Shown here: positions 20,234-28,458 of the stretch, one piece after another
How positions within the stretch are numbered: position 1 is the first letter of the stretch
Layout: every line of letters starts with the position of its first letter
Assembly (NCBI RefSeq): GCF_947489035.1
Contig: NZ_CANLCI010000027.1
Span: 1 to 59,982, forward strand
From: an uncultured Ferrimonas sp.
GTDB taxonomy: Bacteria > Pseudomonadota > Gammaproteobacteria > Enterobacterales > Shewanellaceae
DNA: 59,982 bases
Direction: 5' to 3'
Program-made: the position numbers and the translations under genes
The notes under the pieces: generated by a model
What the model was told of the DNA's origin: nothing
Database searches by the model: none
What the model saw: the letters and a program-made list of their open reading frames with translations, nothing else

Positions 20234-21657
20234 CAGGGTCTTCTTCCTATCTTAAAATAAATGTGGATATCAGAGAGGCCAAAATAGAGGCGTTCTTTGT
20301 CTTGAGAGGCTTGCAATCTCTGTTCTGAAGTCAAAGGCTCGAGCCAGTGTCGACCACTATTTGGGTTTAGTCTAATGCCTTTGTTCTTTAAGAACTGAGT
20401 TAATCGTTTTTGCCAGTAGCTGCGGTGGTCATGCACCCAATCTGGCGATAGTTTCATTAGGGTATAAGAGTCAATGTACTCAGGTTCAAATAAGATCGAC
20501 TCTAGTTCCATCGTTTTTTCAAAAATACCTAGGTCAAAGCTGGTCCCACGGAAGCGTTCAATAAGGATGAAGTTACCCACCTCGAAGATACAAATCTCAC
20601 TTTTGTCATTAAACGGCTTAGATTCCATCACTGTGACGTTGTATTGAGACAAATCAATTTGTCTGTTTAATAATTTTTCCGATCTGGCTGTTAACAGGAA
20701 TCTAACTCTTTCGAAAGAGTCACTAAAATCGGCCCAATAGCTGGTCCGCTTCTGCAAATGGTTGGATTCTCTAAGCGTGATACCCGGATCAGTACGTATT
20801 TCACTGAGCTCATGGAACAGCACTTTAACGGATTCGAAATCGATCACGTTATACATACTCTTAAGTTTCAGTTGGGCGTCACGAGACAAACGAAACCAAA
20901 TACTTTGTTTCGACTCTGGTAGGCAATATTTTTTAATCCAATTCTCAAAAGGTGTGCCCGTTACAACCTGATTTACCTTTGCCAATAGACACTCAAGTTG
21001 TTCGATGGTCTGATCGACATCCAAATGGTCTTGGCAACTTCGCCACCAAGTTAATTGACCGGTTGACGGGTTAACTGGGATAGCAGCTTCTGCTTGGCAC
21101 AATAAAGCCTCTATATGTTGACCTTTACTCTCTAGCCCTAAAGATCGAAAAAATAACTCAAGACCTTGGTTCAGACTCAAGACCAGTTTTGCGCAGTCAA
21201 TGTATTGTTTGTTTCTTAGATACCTAGCGACTTGGGCCTGCAGCTTTAACTCTGGCTTAAATGCCGCGGGAATAATCCGTGGAAACTGCTCCAATAGCAC
21301 ATCAGTAACCGGTTCGTAACCTCTGGCCAACCCTGCTACCAGTTTGATAACCACTTTAGAGAATCGTTGTTCGTCAGACAGTATCGCTCTCCAAACGGTT
21401 TGCACAGCTTGATCTAGCTGCCCTTCCTCCATTTGTTGGTATTGCTCGTCTGATCGAAGAACTAGCAGCCATTCAAACTCTGTAAGCACGTTACGATTGC
21501 TAAGCTTTTCAATGATATCAATAAGCGACTTGTCACTAACGAATACCTTTTCACAACTGGGATTACTCACCAAACCACCAAGCGGCGGAACAGTAGATGC
21601 AATTTGAGGCGATTTCGGCAGTCTTGGCTCAAGAAACCAAGGGCGATTTACTCCCAC
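20233..21657 (-). CDS. EH-signature-like (ZorC-like) protein
   Basis: This 474-aa soluble protein has a mostly helical N-terminal two thirds. Its C-terminal part (about residues 300-450) contains SYWADFSDSFERVRFLL, ICIFEVGNFILIERF and VHDHRSYWQKRLTQFL. This fits the EH_signature domain of ZorC, named for conserved Glu and His; the candidates here are the Glu of FEVGNF and the His of VHDHRS. ZorC is thought to be a DNA-associated effector of type I Zorya. The assignment rests on pattern and on its place directly behind zorA1-zorB1. The start is GTG at 21657, 1 nt after the zorB1 stop. It overlaps zorA2 by 1 nt. Confidence 0.6.
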   Translation of the reverse strand: MGVNRPWFLEPRLPKSPQIASTVPPLGGLVSNPSCEKVFVSDKSLIDIIEKLSNRNVLTEFEWLLVLRSDEQYQQMEEGQLDQAVQTVWRAILSDEQRFSKVVIKLVAGLARGYEPVTDVLLEQFPRIIPAAFKPELKLQAQVARYLRNKQYIDCAKLVLSLNQGLELFFRSLGLESKGQHIEALLCQAEAAIPVNPSTGQLTWWRSCQDHLDVDQTIEQLECLLAKVNQVVTGTPFENWIKKYCLPESKQSIWFRLSRDAQLKLKSMYNVIDFESVKVLFHELSEIRTDPGITLRESNHLQKRTSYWADFSDSFERVRFLLTARSEKLLNRQIDLSQYNVTVMESKPFNDKSEICIFEVGNFILIERFRGTSFDLGIFEKTMELESILFEPEYIDSYTLMKLSPDWVHDHRSYWQKRLTQFLKNKGIRLNPNSGRHWLEPLTSEQRLQASQDKERLYFGLSDIHIYFKIGRRP

Positions 21658-21658
21658 A

Positions 21659-22297
21659 TTATTGCCCTCTTAGCTCAGTAAGGTCATGGCTCTTAAACTC
21701 GAACCGAAAGACAACCTTTCTATTGCCTTGTGCAGGCAGTTGATCGTCTGCATCAAGCTTGCCCCGTGCAGCAGGAAGGGCCTTATCAAGAAACCGTCCC
21801 TTATAAGGAAAGATCATTCGTTCGATGTAGGTAGTAACTGCTTCAGCCCGATTTAAGCTCAGCGACATCGCTTTGCGCTTACCCTCGTTTTTAGCGGCAT
21901 GGCCTTCAATCACTAAATGAAGAACTTCGACCGAGGTTTCATCATTTAAGAAGATCGCTTGGCTGTAGATCGGGATAAGCTTATCTAAAAAGCTTTTGGC
22001 CGCGGGACTTAGCATTGCACCATCGTGCTTGAAATTTAAGCCTTCGCTCAACGACAACGAGCCTGTTTCCAAATCGACTTTTGATTCAATCCCAGCTTTG
22101 ATCAGCCCTTTTTGGATTTCTTCTATGATGACAATACGGTTGCTTTCCGACTGCTCTTGATACTCGTAGAGCTCGGCCATTGTCACCACCAGCAATAAAG
22201 CAAAGACCATCAGCAGTCCTGCCATTAAATCGCCAATGGAGAGCCAACTGCCCGTTTCATCAATGTGTTCGTCAGCCTGCTCTACCGTTGGTTCCAT
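21659..22297 (-). CDS. Short ZorB-like stator subunit with degenerate OmpA domain (ZorB1)
   Basis: This 212-aa protein starts with one membrane helix, IGDLMAGLLMVFALLLVV, whose Asp (residue 23) is in the expected proton-carrier position. The OmpA-like domain that follows keeps LSLNRAEAV and GNRKVVFRF. Where ZorB2 and ZorB3 have EGHTDNVPI it has EGHAAKNEGK, so the usual Thr-Asp of the peptidoglycan-binding site is missing. The ATG at 22297 overlaps the zorA1 stop as TGATG. A GTG at 22300 (GTGA overlap) is the alternative start. It is the B partner of ZorA1 by position. Confidence 0.78.
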   Translation of the reverse strand: MEPTVEQADEHIDETGSWLSIGDLMAGLLMVFALLLVVTMAELYEYQEQSESNRIVIIEEIQKGLIKAGIESKVDLETGSLSLSEGLNFKHDGAMLSPAAKSFLDKLIPIYSQAIFLNDETSVEVLHLVIEGHAAKNEGKRKAMSLSLNRAEAVTTYIERMIFPYKGRFLDKALPAARGKLDADDQLPAQGNRKVVFRFEFKSHDLTELRGQ

Positions 22298-24657
22298 CAC
22301 GCCAGCGTCTCCGCTTTATCCGCCAGTTGTTCCTTTTCCTGTTGAACCTCTTCAATCATGGTATTAAGCAAATCTACCGCTCGGTCTAACCGCGAATATA
22401 TTCGAGACGAGGTAGCGTCAAACGCCGAGAAATATTGCTCAACCGAGCTATTGGCTCGTCTAAAGTAGTCGTCCATCTCAGGGCGAATTTGCGTCGCTAA
22501 TTGAGTAAACTGGGCAGAAGATTCGGCGTACGCCTTACCCAGATCGGAAACCTGACGTCCGATGGAATGATTCAGCAACTGGATCTCACTTACCCAATCC
22601 GCTTTTTCAAGCCCCATTGCTTTCGCCATGGATTGAACACGTTCGGCCGCTTGTGCGAGCTGCACGAACTGCTGGTCCAGATCGCTTAACAACGATGAGC
22701 GCTTCATGTATTCGTCTTCGAAAACACCTCTAAAGTTGTCAACAACCTCATTCAAACCGTTCTTCTGGTCATTCAATGACTCATCCAATAGACGATTTTG
22801 TTCTGTGAAGTAGAAAGTGAGCTTTTGCTGATATAGCTCTCGGAATCGCTCTAACTCTCTCTGAACCGTCGAAGACATACTCACTACTTTACTATCAATG
22901 TCTCCAAGGCCAGATTCAAGTTCATGTCGAGCGGAGTTCATCAACTGTGCCGACTCGACACCAACCGCTTTGAGTGTGATCGCTTGCTCTTGGAACATCG
23001 ACTCAGATGCACCGATCATCACTGAGAATGCTTGCGTTTGTTGCTCAATAGAACGGCTACCGAACTGAACGATCCCTTTCACTTCTTCAGAGATAGCTGA
23101 AAGTGCTTTCGTACTGTTGGTCGCAAACTCATTCAGCGAGCGATCCATCGAAACAGTAAAAGCGTCGAGTTTAACCAAAGTACGCTGCTCAAACTCAACC
23201 ACCTTCTCAGTGGTTTCTTCTAGTTTTCCAATCGACGACACGACATTTTTGTTTAAATCGTCGCTAACGCTAGCGAATTTAGTTACGGCTCGGTTGGTAT
23301 CATGCAATTCAACAGTAACTGGCTTAACGACCTCATCACCCAATAACTTAACCAGGTAATCGAATTCATCCATTCGAGACTTCGACAGCTCATTTAGGCT
23401 CGCAACAACTTGAGCCGACGACATAGTTAACTGGTCCACGCCTGAATCAATTTGAGATGTGTCTTCTTTCACGCTTCGAATAGCCTCGACCAATGGCTGC
23501 TTAACCTGAGTAATTAACGCAACAACTAACTGCTCCTGGGTAAGCGGATTGGCATTGCTTTGCTGCAATGCTTCAAGTGCTTGAGATACCGCATACATGG
23601 CTTGGTTTGCTTGGCGGCTCTCGTCAACCACTTCGTGTAGCCTAGCCGTTATCGGCACACTAACATGCCGTTGCAACGAGTCATCAATCTCACTACGCGT
23701 AACCGTTTTCGCAACGAGATCGTCAATACAAGAAACTTTATGGCTGATGTCGGAAAGTCCATCCGTTATTGGTTTGGCAACGTTGCGTTCTAATACAGTT
23801 CCAACCTGAAGCCCAAGTTGTTGAGCCAATACGCCTTCATCCAGCTTCAGAGGCGCTAATGATGCAATGAGCTCCTTTCTCAACTTGTCAATGCTACTGT
23901 CGATTTGTACAGCATTAATCTGTGCAATAGCGGAGTATTCCTCGCTCGTCATTGCACTAGGCTTATCGATCAGCCCTTGAATCGCTGAAATCAGCGATGA
24001 GAAATCCATGGTCTCTGACTTGCTCTCTTTTTGATGCTCCACGATCTGATGAAGTAGATCGTTACCGGAAATCAGCTTGGATTTTTTTTGGATTTCAGTA
24101 ATGAGCTTTTGTCGAGATTTGCTTTGCACTGAAAATGAAATACTTAGCGACACCATGAAAATAAAACTCGCCGCCATGCCTGCAATCGAGGTAGCGAATG
24201 CCGTGCCTAATCCTTCAATTAGGCCCATGGCTTGATTCACGAGCTCGGCCGAGCCAGTATTATCATTCCCTAGCGCCCCTAAGCCTAAAGTGATACCTAC
24301 AAATGTTCCGAGAATACCAATGGTGGTCAAGATGGCTGGCACAGACTTGAACGCAGCAGTCGCAAAAGGCGGAACGATTCCTTCAGCTGGGCGAAGCAAC
24401 AATACATGGCCACGTTCGAATGAGACTCGTTCGCCACGTTTACTTGTATGCGTAGCGCAGGATTGAACAACTAGCTCCTGTGTTGCTTGGTTTAGCTCTG
24501 AAATTGGCAAGCCTTCGTTCAAGGTAATCTCATTGAACTTCTTTCTTATCACGTGGAGGCTTCTAGAGTATTGACCTAGCGATTGCCAAAGCTGGTAGGC
24601 GCAGAACAATAGAATTAACACTGTAATAGCAATAAATATCACATTCATGTTTATCAT
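22297..24657 (-). CDS. ZorA-like MotA/TolQ/ExbB-family proton channel with long tail (ZorA1)
   Basis: This 786-aa protein has membrane segments at about residues 5-24, 106-129 (VPAILTTIGILGTFVGITLG, the ExbB/MotA-type helix) and 150-175 (LGTAFATSIAGMAASFIFMV). The remaining 600 residues are cytoplasmic and rich in helical heptads. In the Zorya model a ZorA pentamer surrounds a ZorB dimer, proton flow rotates the ring, and the tail signals to effectors; this model is family knowledge, not seen here. The start ATG overlaps the upstream 118-aa gene by 4 nt (ATGA). An in-frame ATG three codons later is possible. Confidence 0.83.
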   Translation of the reverse strand: MINMNVIFIAITVLILLFCAYQLWQSLGQYSRSLHVIRKKFNEITLNEGLPISELNQATQELVVQSCATHTSKRGERVSFERGHVLLLRPAEGIVPPFATAAFKSVPAILTTIGILGTFVGITLGLGALGNDNTGSAELVNQAMGLIEGLGTAFATSIAGMAASFIFMVSLSISFSVQSKSRQKLITEIQKKSKLISGNDLLHQIVEHQKESKSETMDFSSLISAIQGLIDKPSAMTSEEYSAIAQINAVQIDSSIDKLRKELIASLAPLKLDEGVLAQQLGLQVGTVLERNVAKPITDGLSDISHKVSCIDDLVAKTVTRSEIDDSLQRHVSVPITARLHEVVDESRQANQAMYAVSQALEALQQSNANPLTQEQLVVALITQVKQPLVEAIRSVKEDTSQIDSGVDQLTMSSAQVVASLNELSKSRMDEFDYLVKLLGDEVVKPVTVELHDTNRAVTKFASVSDDLNKNVVSSIGKLEETTEKVVEFEQRTLVKLDAFTVSMDRSLNEFATNSTKALSAISEEVKGIVQFGSRSIEQQTQAFSVMIGASESMFQEQAITLKAVGVESAQLMNSARHELESGLGDIDSKVVSMSSTVQRELERFRELYQQKLTFYFTEQNRLLDESLNDQKNGLNEVVDNFRGVFEDEYMKRSSLLSDLDQQFVQLAQAAERVQSMAKAMGLEKADWVSEIQLLNHSIGRQVSDLGKAYAESSAQFTQLATQIRPEMDDYFRRANSSVEQYFSAFDATSSRIYSRLDRAVDLLNTMIEEVQQEKEQLADKAETLA

Positions 24658-25010
24658 AGTTTGTGTTTTCGTTGTGTTGCGTGCTGAAATTCAGGTTTCG
24701 TGAGTAGCTCAGACAGTAAGTGCTTGGGGATATGCTCTGCATTCCATTTTTCGTCACCATCCGCCGTTGTAACGGTTTGTTCACAAAATCGAACGCTGTA
24801 CACGCTTCCATCTGGAAAGCCATCTACATCAAGTTTGAACCAGACAAGATTTGGATAAGTTCTGTATAGCTCGATTTGCCACGCAGACTTTTGCTTCTGA
24901 AGGCGTTTTGCCAACTCCGTATTGATATACGGAGTGCCGTCACCTAAAGCGACTTTCCATGCGCGATTAATCGCTGTGATTCTTTGCACGATTTGCTCTA
25001 AATTCATCAT
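24654..25010 (-). CDS. Unknown 118-aa protein, first gene of the motor operon
   Basis: I do not recognise this protein. It is small, soluble and basic, rich in Trp and aromatic residues (for example YPNLVWFKLDVDGFPDGSVYSVRF and WNAEHIPKHLL). It lacks a clear helix-turn-helix or signal peptide. Two adjacent ATG codons (25010 and 25007) can serve as start; no strong ribosome-binding site is visible. Its stop overlaps the zorA1 start (ATGA at 24654-24657), so the two are translationally coupled and it belongs to the system. It could be a regulator or an accessory subunit. Confidence 0.65.
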   Translation of the reverse strand: MMNLEQIVQRITAINRAWKVALGDGTPYINTELAKRLQKQKSAWQIELYRTYPNLVWFKLDVDGFPDGSVYSVRFCEQTVTTADGDEKWNAEHIPKHLLSELLTKPEFQHATQRKHKL

Positions 25011-25647
25011 CGAATATGTTAGGTCAAAGCCAGTCTAAACCGAATGTGCCTTAAGGTAAGGTCAGGTAAGCGCATGCTACCTCAGTTGATTCCACCGGGC
25101 TATTTCAATATCTGCCTAGCTTTTATAATTTTTAATGCTCCAGATTGTATAGGTTCGGCCTAGGCTTGGGATCTACTAAGCTTAAAATCTGCAATCTAGA
25201 GCAATAATTTTCACGTCGACAATTTCAGTGTGCCATCAAATTAACAAAAAACACAACACGATCGCCATGAATTTTAACGATAAAAGATACAAAGCTCCTC
25301 ACAAGATTAGTAATCAAAAAGCATGATCCATATGACAAATAAACCCATAAACAATCAATCTATTAATTATATAAACCAGTAGAAATAATAGGTCGGTTCT
25401 TCTTCCTTTTTGATATATTAGCATTCGCCTTAAGTAGCCGTTTTCTGTATTTCGAAGCCAGTAGATCTTTCAGGCGTTGTTGATCAAGCCCATCGCTCAG
25501 ACGTACTGATACCAAAGGTTTCTGCGAGTTAAGCAACTTGCTGACGAGCAGGGGTAGTCCTCCCTTTTTTAACTGAAGCTAAAAGTAGAGGTTAAGCGGC
25601 CATCAACGGTGGTCGCCCATTGTTGGCTTTGTGTGGCCGTTCATGAT
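25011..25647. other. AT-rich leader region upstream of the motor operon
   Basis: This 637-bp stretch has no credible gene. It must hold the operon's promoter. A TTATAA-like element lies near 25115 on the minus strand, but no convincing -35 box is paired with it. Bases 25200-25440 are strikingly AT-rich, unlike the core chromosome to the right. The distal part contains an IS5-family remnant, listed separately. Confidence 0.4.
25473..25570 (-). mobile_element. Remnant of an IS5/IS903-type element (3' end only)
   Basis: GGCGTTGTTGATCAAGCCC at 25473-25491 matches the terminal repeat of the IS903-like element at 10885. About 40 bp inward, on the minus strand, codons for TTPARQQVA followed by TAA (25529-25531) correspond to the MPVRQAAA end of the transposase at 10941. 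The rest of the element is gone. It is therefore an old, truncated relative of the intact-length copy between mcrC and druH. Confidence 0.6.
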
Positions 25648-25665
25648 TGAATAGCCCCGACTTTT

Positions 25666-26510
25666 CTAGACACCTGATTGGTTAGAAAAATACTGGTTCT
25701 CAAACTCTACTGGTGACAGGCCATCATTGGAACCATGTCGCCGCTTCGGGTTGTAAAACATCTCTATGTAATCGAACACATCACTTCGGGCTTCTTCTCG
25801 TGTTCCATAAATTTTCCGTTTGACCCGTTCGCGCTTAAGAAGCTGGAAAAAGCTTTCTGCAACGGCGTTGTCGTGACAGTTGCCTCGACGGCTCATGCTG
25901 CTGACCAGATTGTTGTCCTTCAAGAATCGTTGCCATTCGTCGCTGGGTTTTCGGCGCCAAACAGCCATGAGTAAAGCATCGGTGGCTAAGTTCAGTGGTC
26001 ATCCGTGGCTTCATGGCCCATCCCACCACTTGGCGTGAAAACAGGTCTAGGACAACGGCCAAGTACAACCAGCCTTCATGGGTGCGGATGTAGGTGATAT
26101 CGGTAACCCAGGAGCGATTCGGTTCTGCCACATCGAACTGCCGGTCCAGAGTGTTGGGTGCCGCGACTGGCGCTTTGCCACCGTAATGGGCTTTACGTTG
26201 TTTGTAGCCTGTTTGAGAGCGCAGGCCTTCAAGCTTCATCAATCGGGCGACCCGGTTCTTACCGCAAGCTTCTCCGTCTTCGCGCAAATCGGTATGGATC
26301 TTTCGATACCCGTACACACCACCGCTTTCCAGCCAGAACTGTTTAATGAGCCCAAGTAATCGCTCGTCGTCTTGCTGGCGAGCTGACTTGGGTTGCTTCA
26401 ACCAAGCATAGAAACCACTGCGGTTAACCTGTAAGGCCCGACACAGCGGAACGACACCATAGCGGTCGAGTCGGGATTTTATGAACGCGTACCTTTCCTT
26501 GACTCGCTGG
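25666..26510 (-). pseudogene. IS3-family transposase OrfB, frameshifted and internally deleted
   Basis: The integrase is readable from about 26510 ([16 protein letters not shown]) through WVTDITYI, which contains the first catalytic Asp. It then loses frame near 26005, where an extra A follows MTTEL. The next frame continues as [15 protein letters not shown] and jumps directly to [12 protein letters not shown]. About 14 codons that should carry the second catalytic Asp (the HSDQGS block) are missing. The third catalytic block ([12 protein letters not shown]) is still present. Two independent lesions make it inactive. Confidence 0.88.
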
Positions 26511-26772
26511 CAAAGTACGCGGCGGCCTCCTTTAGGATATCACGCTCCTCTTTGACCATACGGAGTTCAGCCCTGAGTTTGCGCAGCTCTGCCTGAAGAT
26601 CAGCTTCTTCTTTTTGTTGGGCATCGGGCTTGTCATACCGCTTCATCCAGGCATACAGGCTATGGCTGGATACGCCGAGTGCCTTGGCTACATCGGCAAC
26701 GGTTCGGTTCCGCTCAGTGATTTGCTTGACCGCTTCTTTTTTGAATTCTTCGGGGTAACGCTGACTGGACAT
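26479..26772 (-). CDS. IS3-family transposase OrfA (helix-turn-helix)
   Basis: This 97-aa protein has a complete N-terminal HTH ([33 protein letters not shown]) and a C-terminal coiled coil ([20 protein letters not shown]). It overlaps orfB in the -1 frame, as usual for the family. It is intact, but its orfB partner is broken, so it may only act as a DNA-binding protein on related IS ends. It is not a close match to the orfA at 674-991. Confidence 0.88.
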   Translation of the reverse strand: MSSQRYPEEFKKEAVKQITERNRTVADVAKALGVSSHSLYAWMKRYDKPDAQQKEEADLQAELRKLRAELRMVKEERDILKEAAAYFASESRKGTRS

Positions 26773-26837
26773 AACATCTCCTTGTTCGAGCCTTATTGTA
26801 AGGCTCTGAGATGTCTATGGAAGTGGGGGGCTATTCA

Positions 26838-27217
26838 TCTACATGGGCCACGGCAATTCGAGCCTTTCTACCGGCTTGTACTACGAGCTGCAACAAGCGC
26901 TGCGGGCTCAATATCCAGAACAACAAATCTACGTGGGCTTAGTGGAAGGCCACCCCGATTTCGAGCGCATAAAAAGCCAGATCCAGCACGACCACGTTAC
27001 CAAAGCGCACCTGCGCCCCTTGATGGTAGTGGCCGGAGATCACGCCAGCAACGACATGGCCGGTGACGAAGCCGACTCATGGAAATCGCCACTGCAGCAA
27101 CTGGGCGTTGCAGTGATCCCAGTGCTGTCTGGCCTTGGCAACAATGCCAAGGTACGCCAGCGCGACCTGAGCCACCTTGAACAAGCCGCAGCACACGCGG
27201 GCATTACCCTCAATTAA
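26838..27217 (+). pseudogene. 5'-truncated cbiK-like cobaltochelatase (C-terminal half)
   Basis: The readable frame (YMGHGNSS..., with an ATG at 26843) encodes about 125 residues. They correspond to the C-terminal half of CbiK-type sirohydrochlorin cobaltochelatase, usually about 260-290 aa. The metal-binding His motifs GHG and VAGDHASNDMAGDE and the GLVEGHP segment are present. The N-terminal half is missing and the frame begins exactly at the end of the IS3 element (26837), so the gene was cut by the IS or an associated deletion. A strong hairpin follows the stop codon. Confidence 0.85.
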
Positions 27218-27223
27218 CAAAAC

Positions 27224-27246
27224 GGGGCATGCAATGCCCCAATTTT
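27224..27246 (+). terminator. Intrinsic terminator after the cbiK remnant
   Basis: A 7-bp stem GGGGCAT (27224-27230) and ATGCCCC (27234-27240) with a 3-nt loop is followed by AATTTT. It is placed 7 bp after the cbiK stop codon, as expected for the end of that transcript. The T-run is short. Confidence 0.6.
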
Positions 27247-27763
27247 GGTGATCCGCTACCGGCGCAGCGGCGTATTAAAGCGCCTGCAGGTTACCCCGTT
27301 GGGGGCCTACCAGTTTTTAGCCTCACAGCTGCTGTCACGCTTATTCGCCATCGTGGCGACCGCGGTGATTGTGTTTGCGCTGGTGGCGCTGTTGTTTGAT
27401 ATTCGCCCCGTCGGCAATCCCTTACTGCTGCTACTGACCATGACTTTAGGCACTGCGGCGATGATCAGCATCGGCTTACTGGTGGCCAGCGCCACCCGCT
27501 CGGAGGAGTTTGGCAACGGCATCCTTAACTTGCTGTCGTGGCCGATGATGTTCCTTTCTGGTATTTGGTTTTCACTGGAAGGCAGCAAACCGTGGGTGCG
27601 CACTCTGGCTGATCTGCTGCCCCTCACCCACCTTAATGACGCCAACCGCGCCATTATCATCGACGGCGCCAACCTGTTGGCCATTGGCGATCATCTGCGG
27701 GTGCTGCTGCTGATCACCATCGGCTCGCTCGCCATTGCAGGCTGGCGCTTTAAGTGGCAATAA
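27245..27763 (+). pseudogene. 5'-truncated ABC-2 type transporter permease
   Basis: The frame encodes about 172 residues starting inside the conserved block YRRSGVLKRLQVTPLGAYQF. Four hydrophobic segments follow, for example LASQLLSRLFAIVATAVIVF and IGSLAIAGW near the end, and the typical ...NLLSWPMMFLSGIWFSLE... region. Family members are normally 250-400 aa and have further N-terminal membrane helices. There is no ATG, and the frame opens directly behind the cbiK terminator, so the 5' part was probably deleted, fusing two unrelated gene ends. A TTG/GTG start at 27245-27250 is formally possible. Confidence 0.75.
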
Positions 27764-28458
27764 CGACACCGCGAAACCGGCGCAAATTTCAACCTAAACC
27801 TTCTTAATTCAAGCCGTTATGTTGGCAAGCCCGGCTGGCCCAACACAATGTCATCCTCCTCCCAGAACCGTGAAGCGCGGTTTGCCTACGCTTATTACCT
27901 GCGCTGAACTAACCTATGCCTCGTTTCTCTTGGCCTCGTTTGCTTGCGCTCCGTTGGGCTCTTGGCCGTTGCTGATCTGGCGCTTTCTCGCCCAGCCTTA
28001 ACCCCGTTGTCCCAACGGTTCGGTTTACGGCTCTGCTTGCCGCCGGCAAGGCGATTGAACAAACAACAGCAATTCCTTACCCTTTTCTTCGTCTGCGCTT
28101 AGTCTGTGATCACCGCTGCCTGGCTCACCAAGTCAATGCCAAGGTTGGCACAACACAGCTAAAGTCTGAAAAACGCCGTAGTCAAAGGATTTATATTAAA
28201 TAAATCAGTAATTTATATCAGCCTTCCGTCACAATGATTACGTTTGATCATTCGAGGTGTGTGCAGCAGCCCGTCGTCACGGCACAACCGGCGGTTGCTC
28301 GCCCGCAAGGCAATGAACATTCCTCAACAATATCAACCATTAAACCGGTTGTTCAGCAGGCCGCACTTTTTCACGGTTAGAGGGCAAGTTACTTGACCCA
28401 ATATCGTTATGAAGGTGTATCCTAATGTCAGGTGCATGAAAAAGGACGTTTCCACACC
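27764..28458. other. Long interval without a recognisable gene
   Basis: Nearly 700 bp separate the permease remnant from the next gene. Only short spurious frames are present. The first half is GC-rich and may be decayed coding sequence, but I could not identify a parent. An AT-rich patch at about 28190-28220 (TTTATATTAAATAAATCAG) is the most promoter-like place for the downstream gene. Confidence 0.4.

Larger units (their letters stand above)
25648..26837 (-). mobile_element. Decayed IS3-family insertion sequence at the right island boundary
   Basis: Ends match as inverted repeats: TGAATAGCCCC at 25648 and, on the other strand, TGAATAGCCCC ending at 26837. Inside are an intact orfA and a broken orfB on the minus strand. 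The flanking triplets (GAT on the left, TCT on the right) do not form the 3-bp target repeat usual for IS3 elements. Together with the truncated gene on the right, this suggests a deletion or recombination after insertion. Confidence 0.85.

Noticed and set aside
15647..24657. ExbB/ExbD-TolR or flagellar MotAB interpretation of the channel genes
   Set aside because: The B subunits carry OmpA-type wall-binding domains and the A subunits have very long cytoplasmic tails. The neighbours are an EH-like gene and defence genes, not TonB, Tol or flagellar genes.
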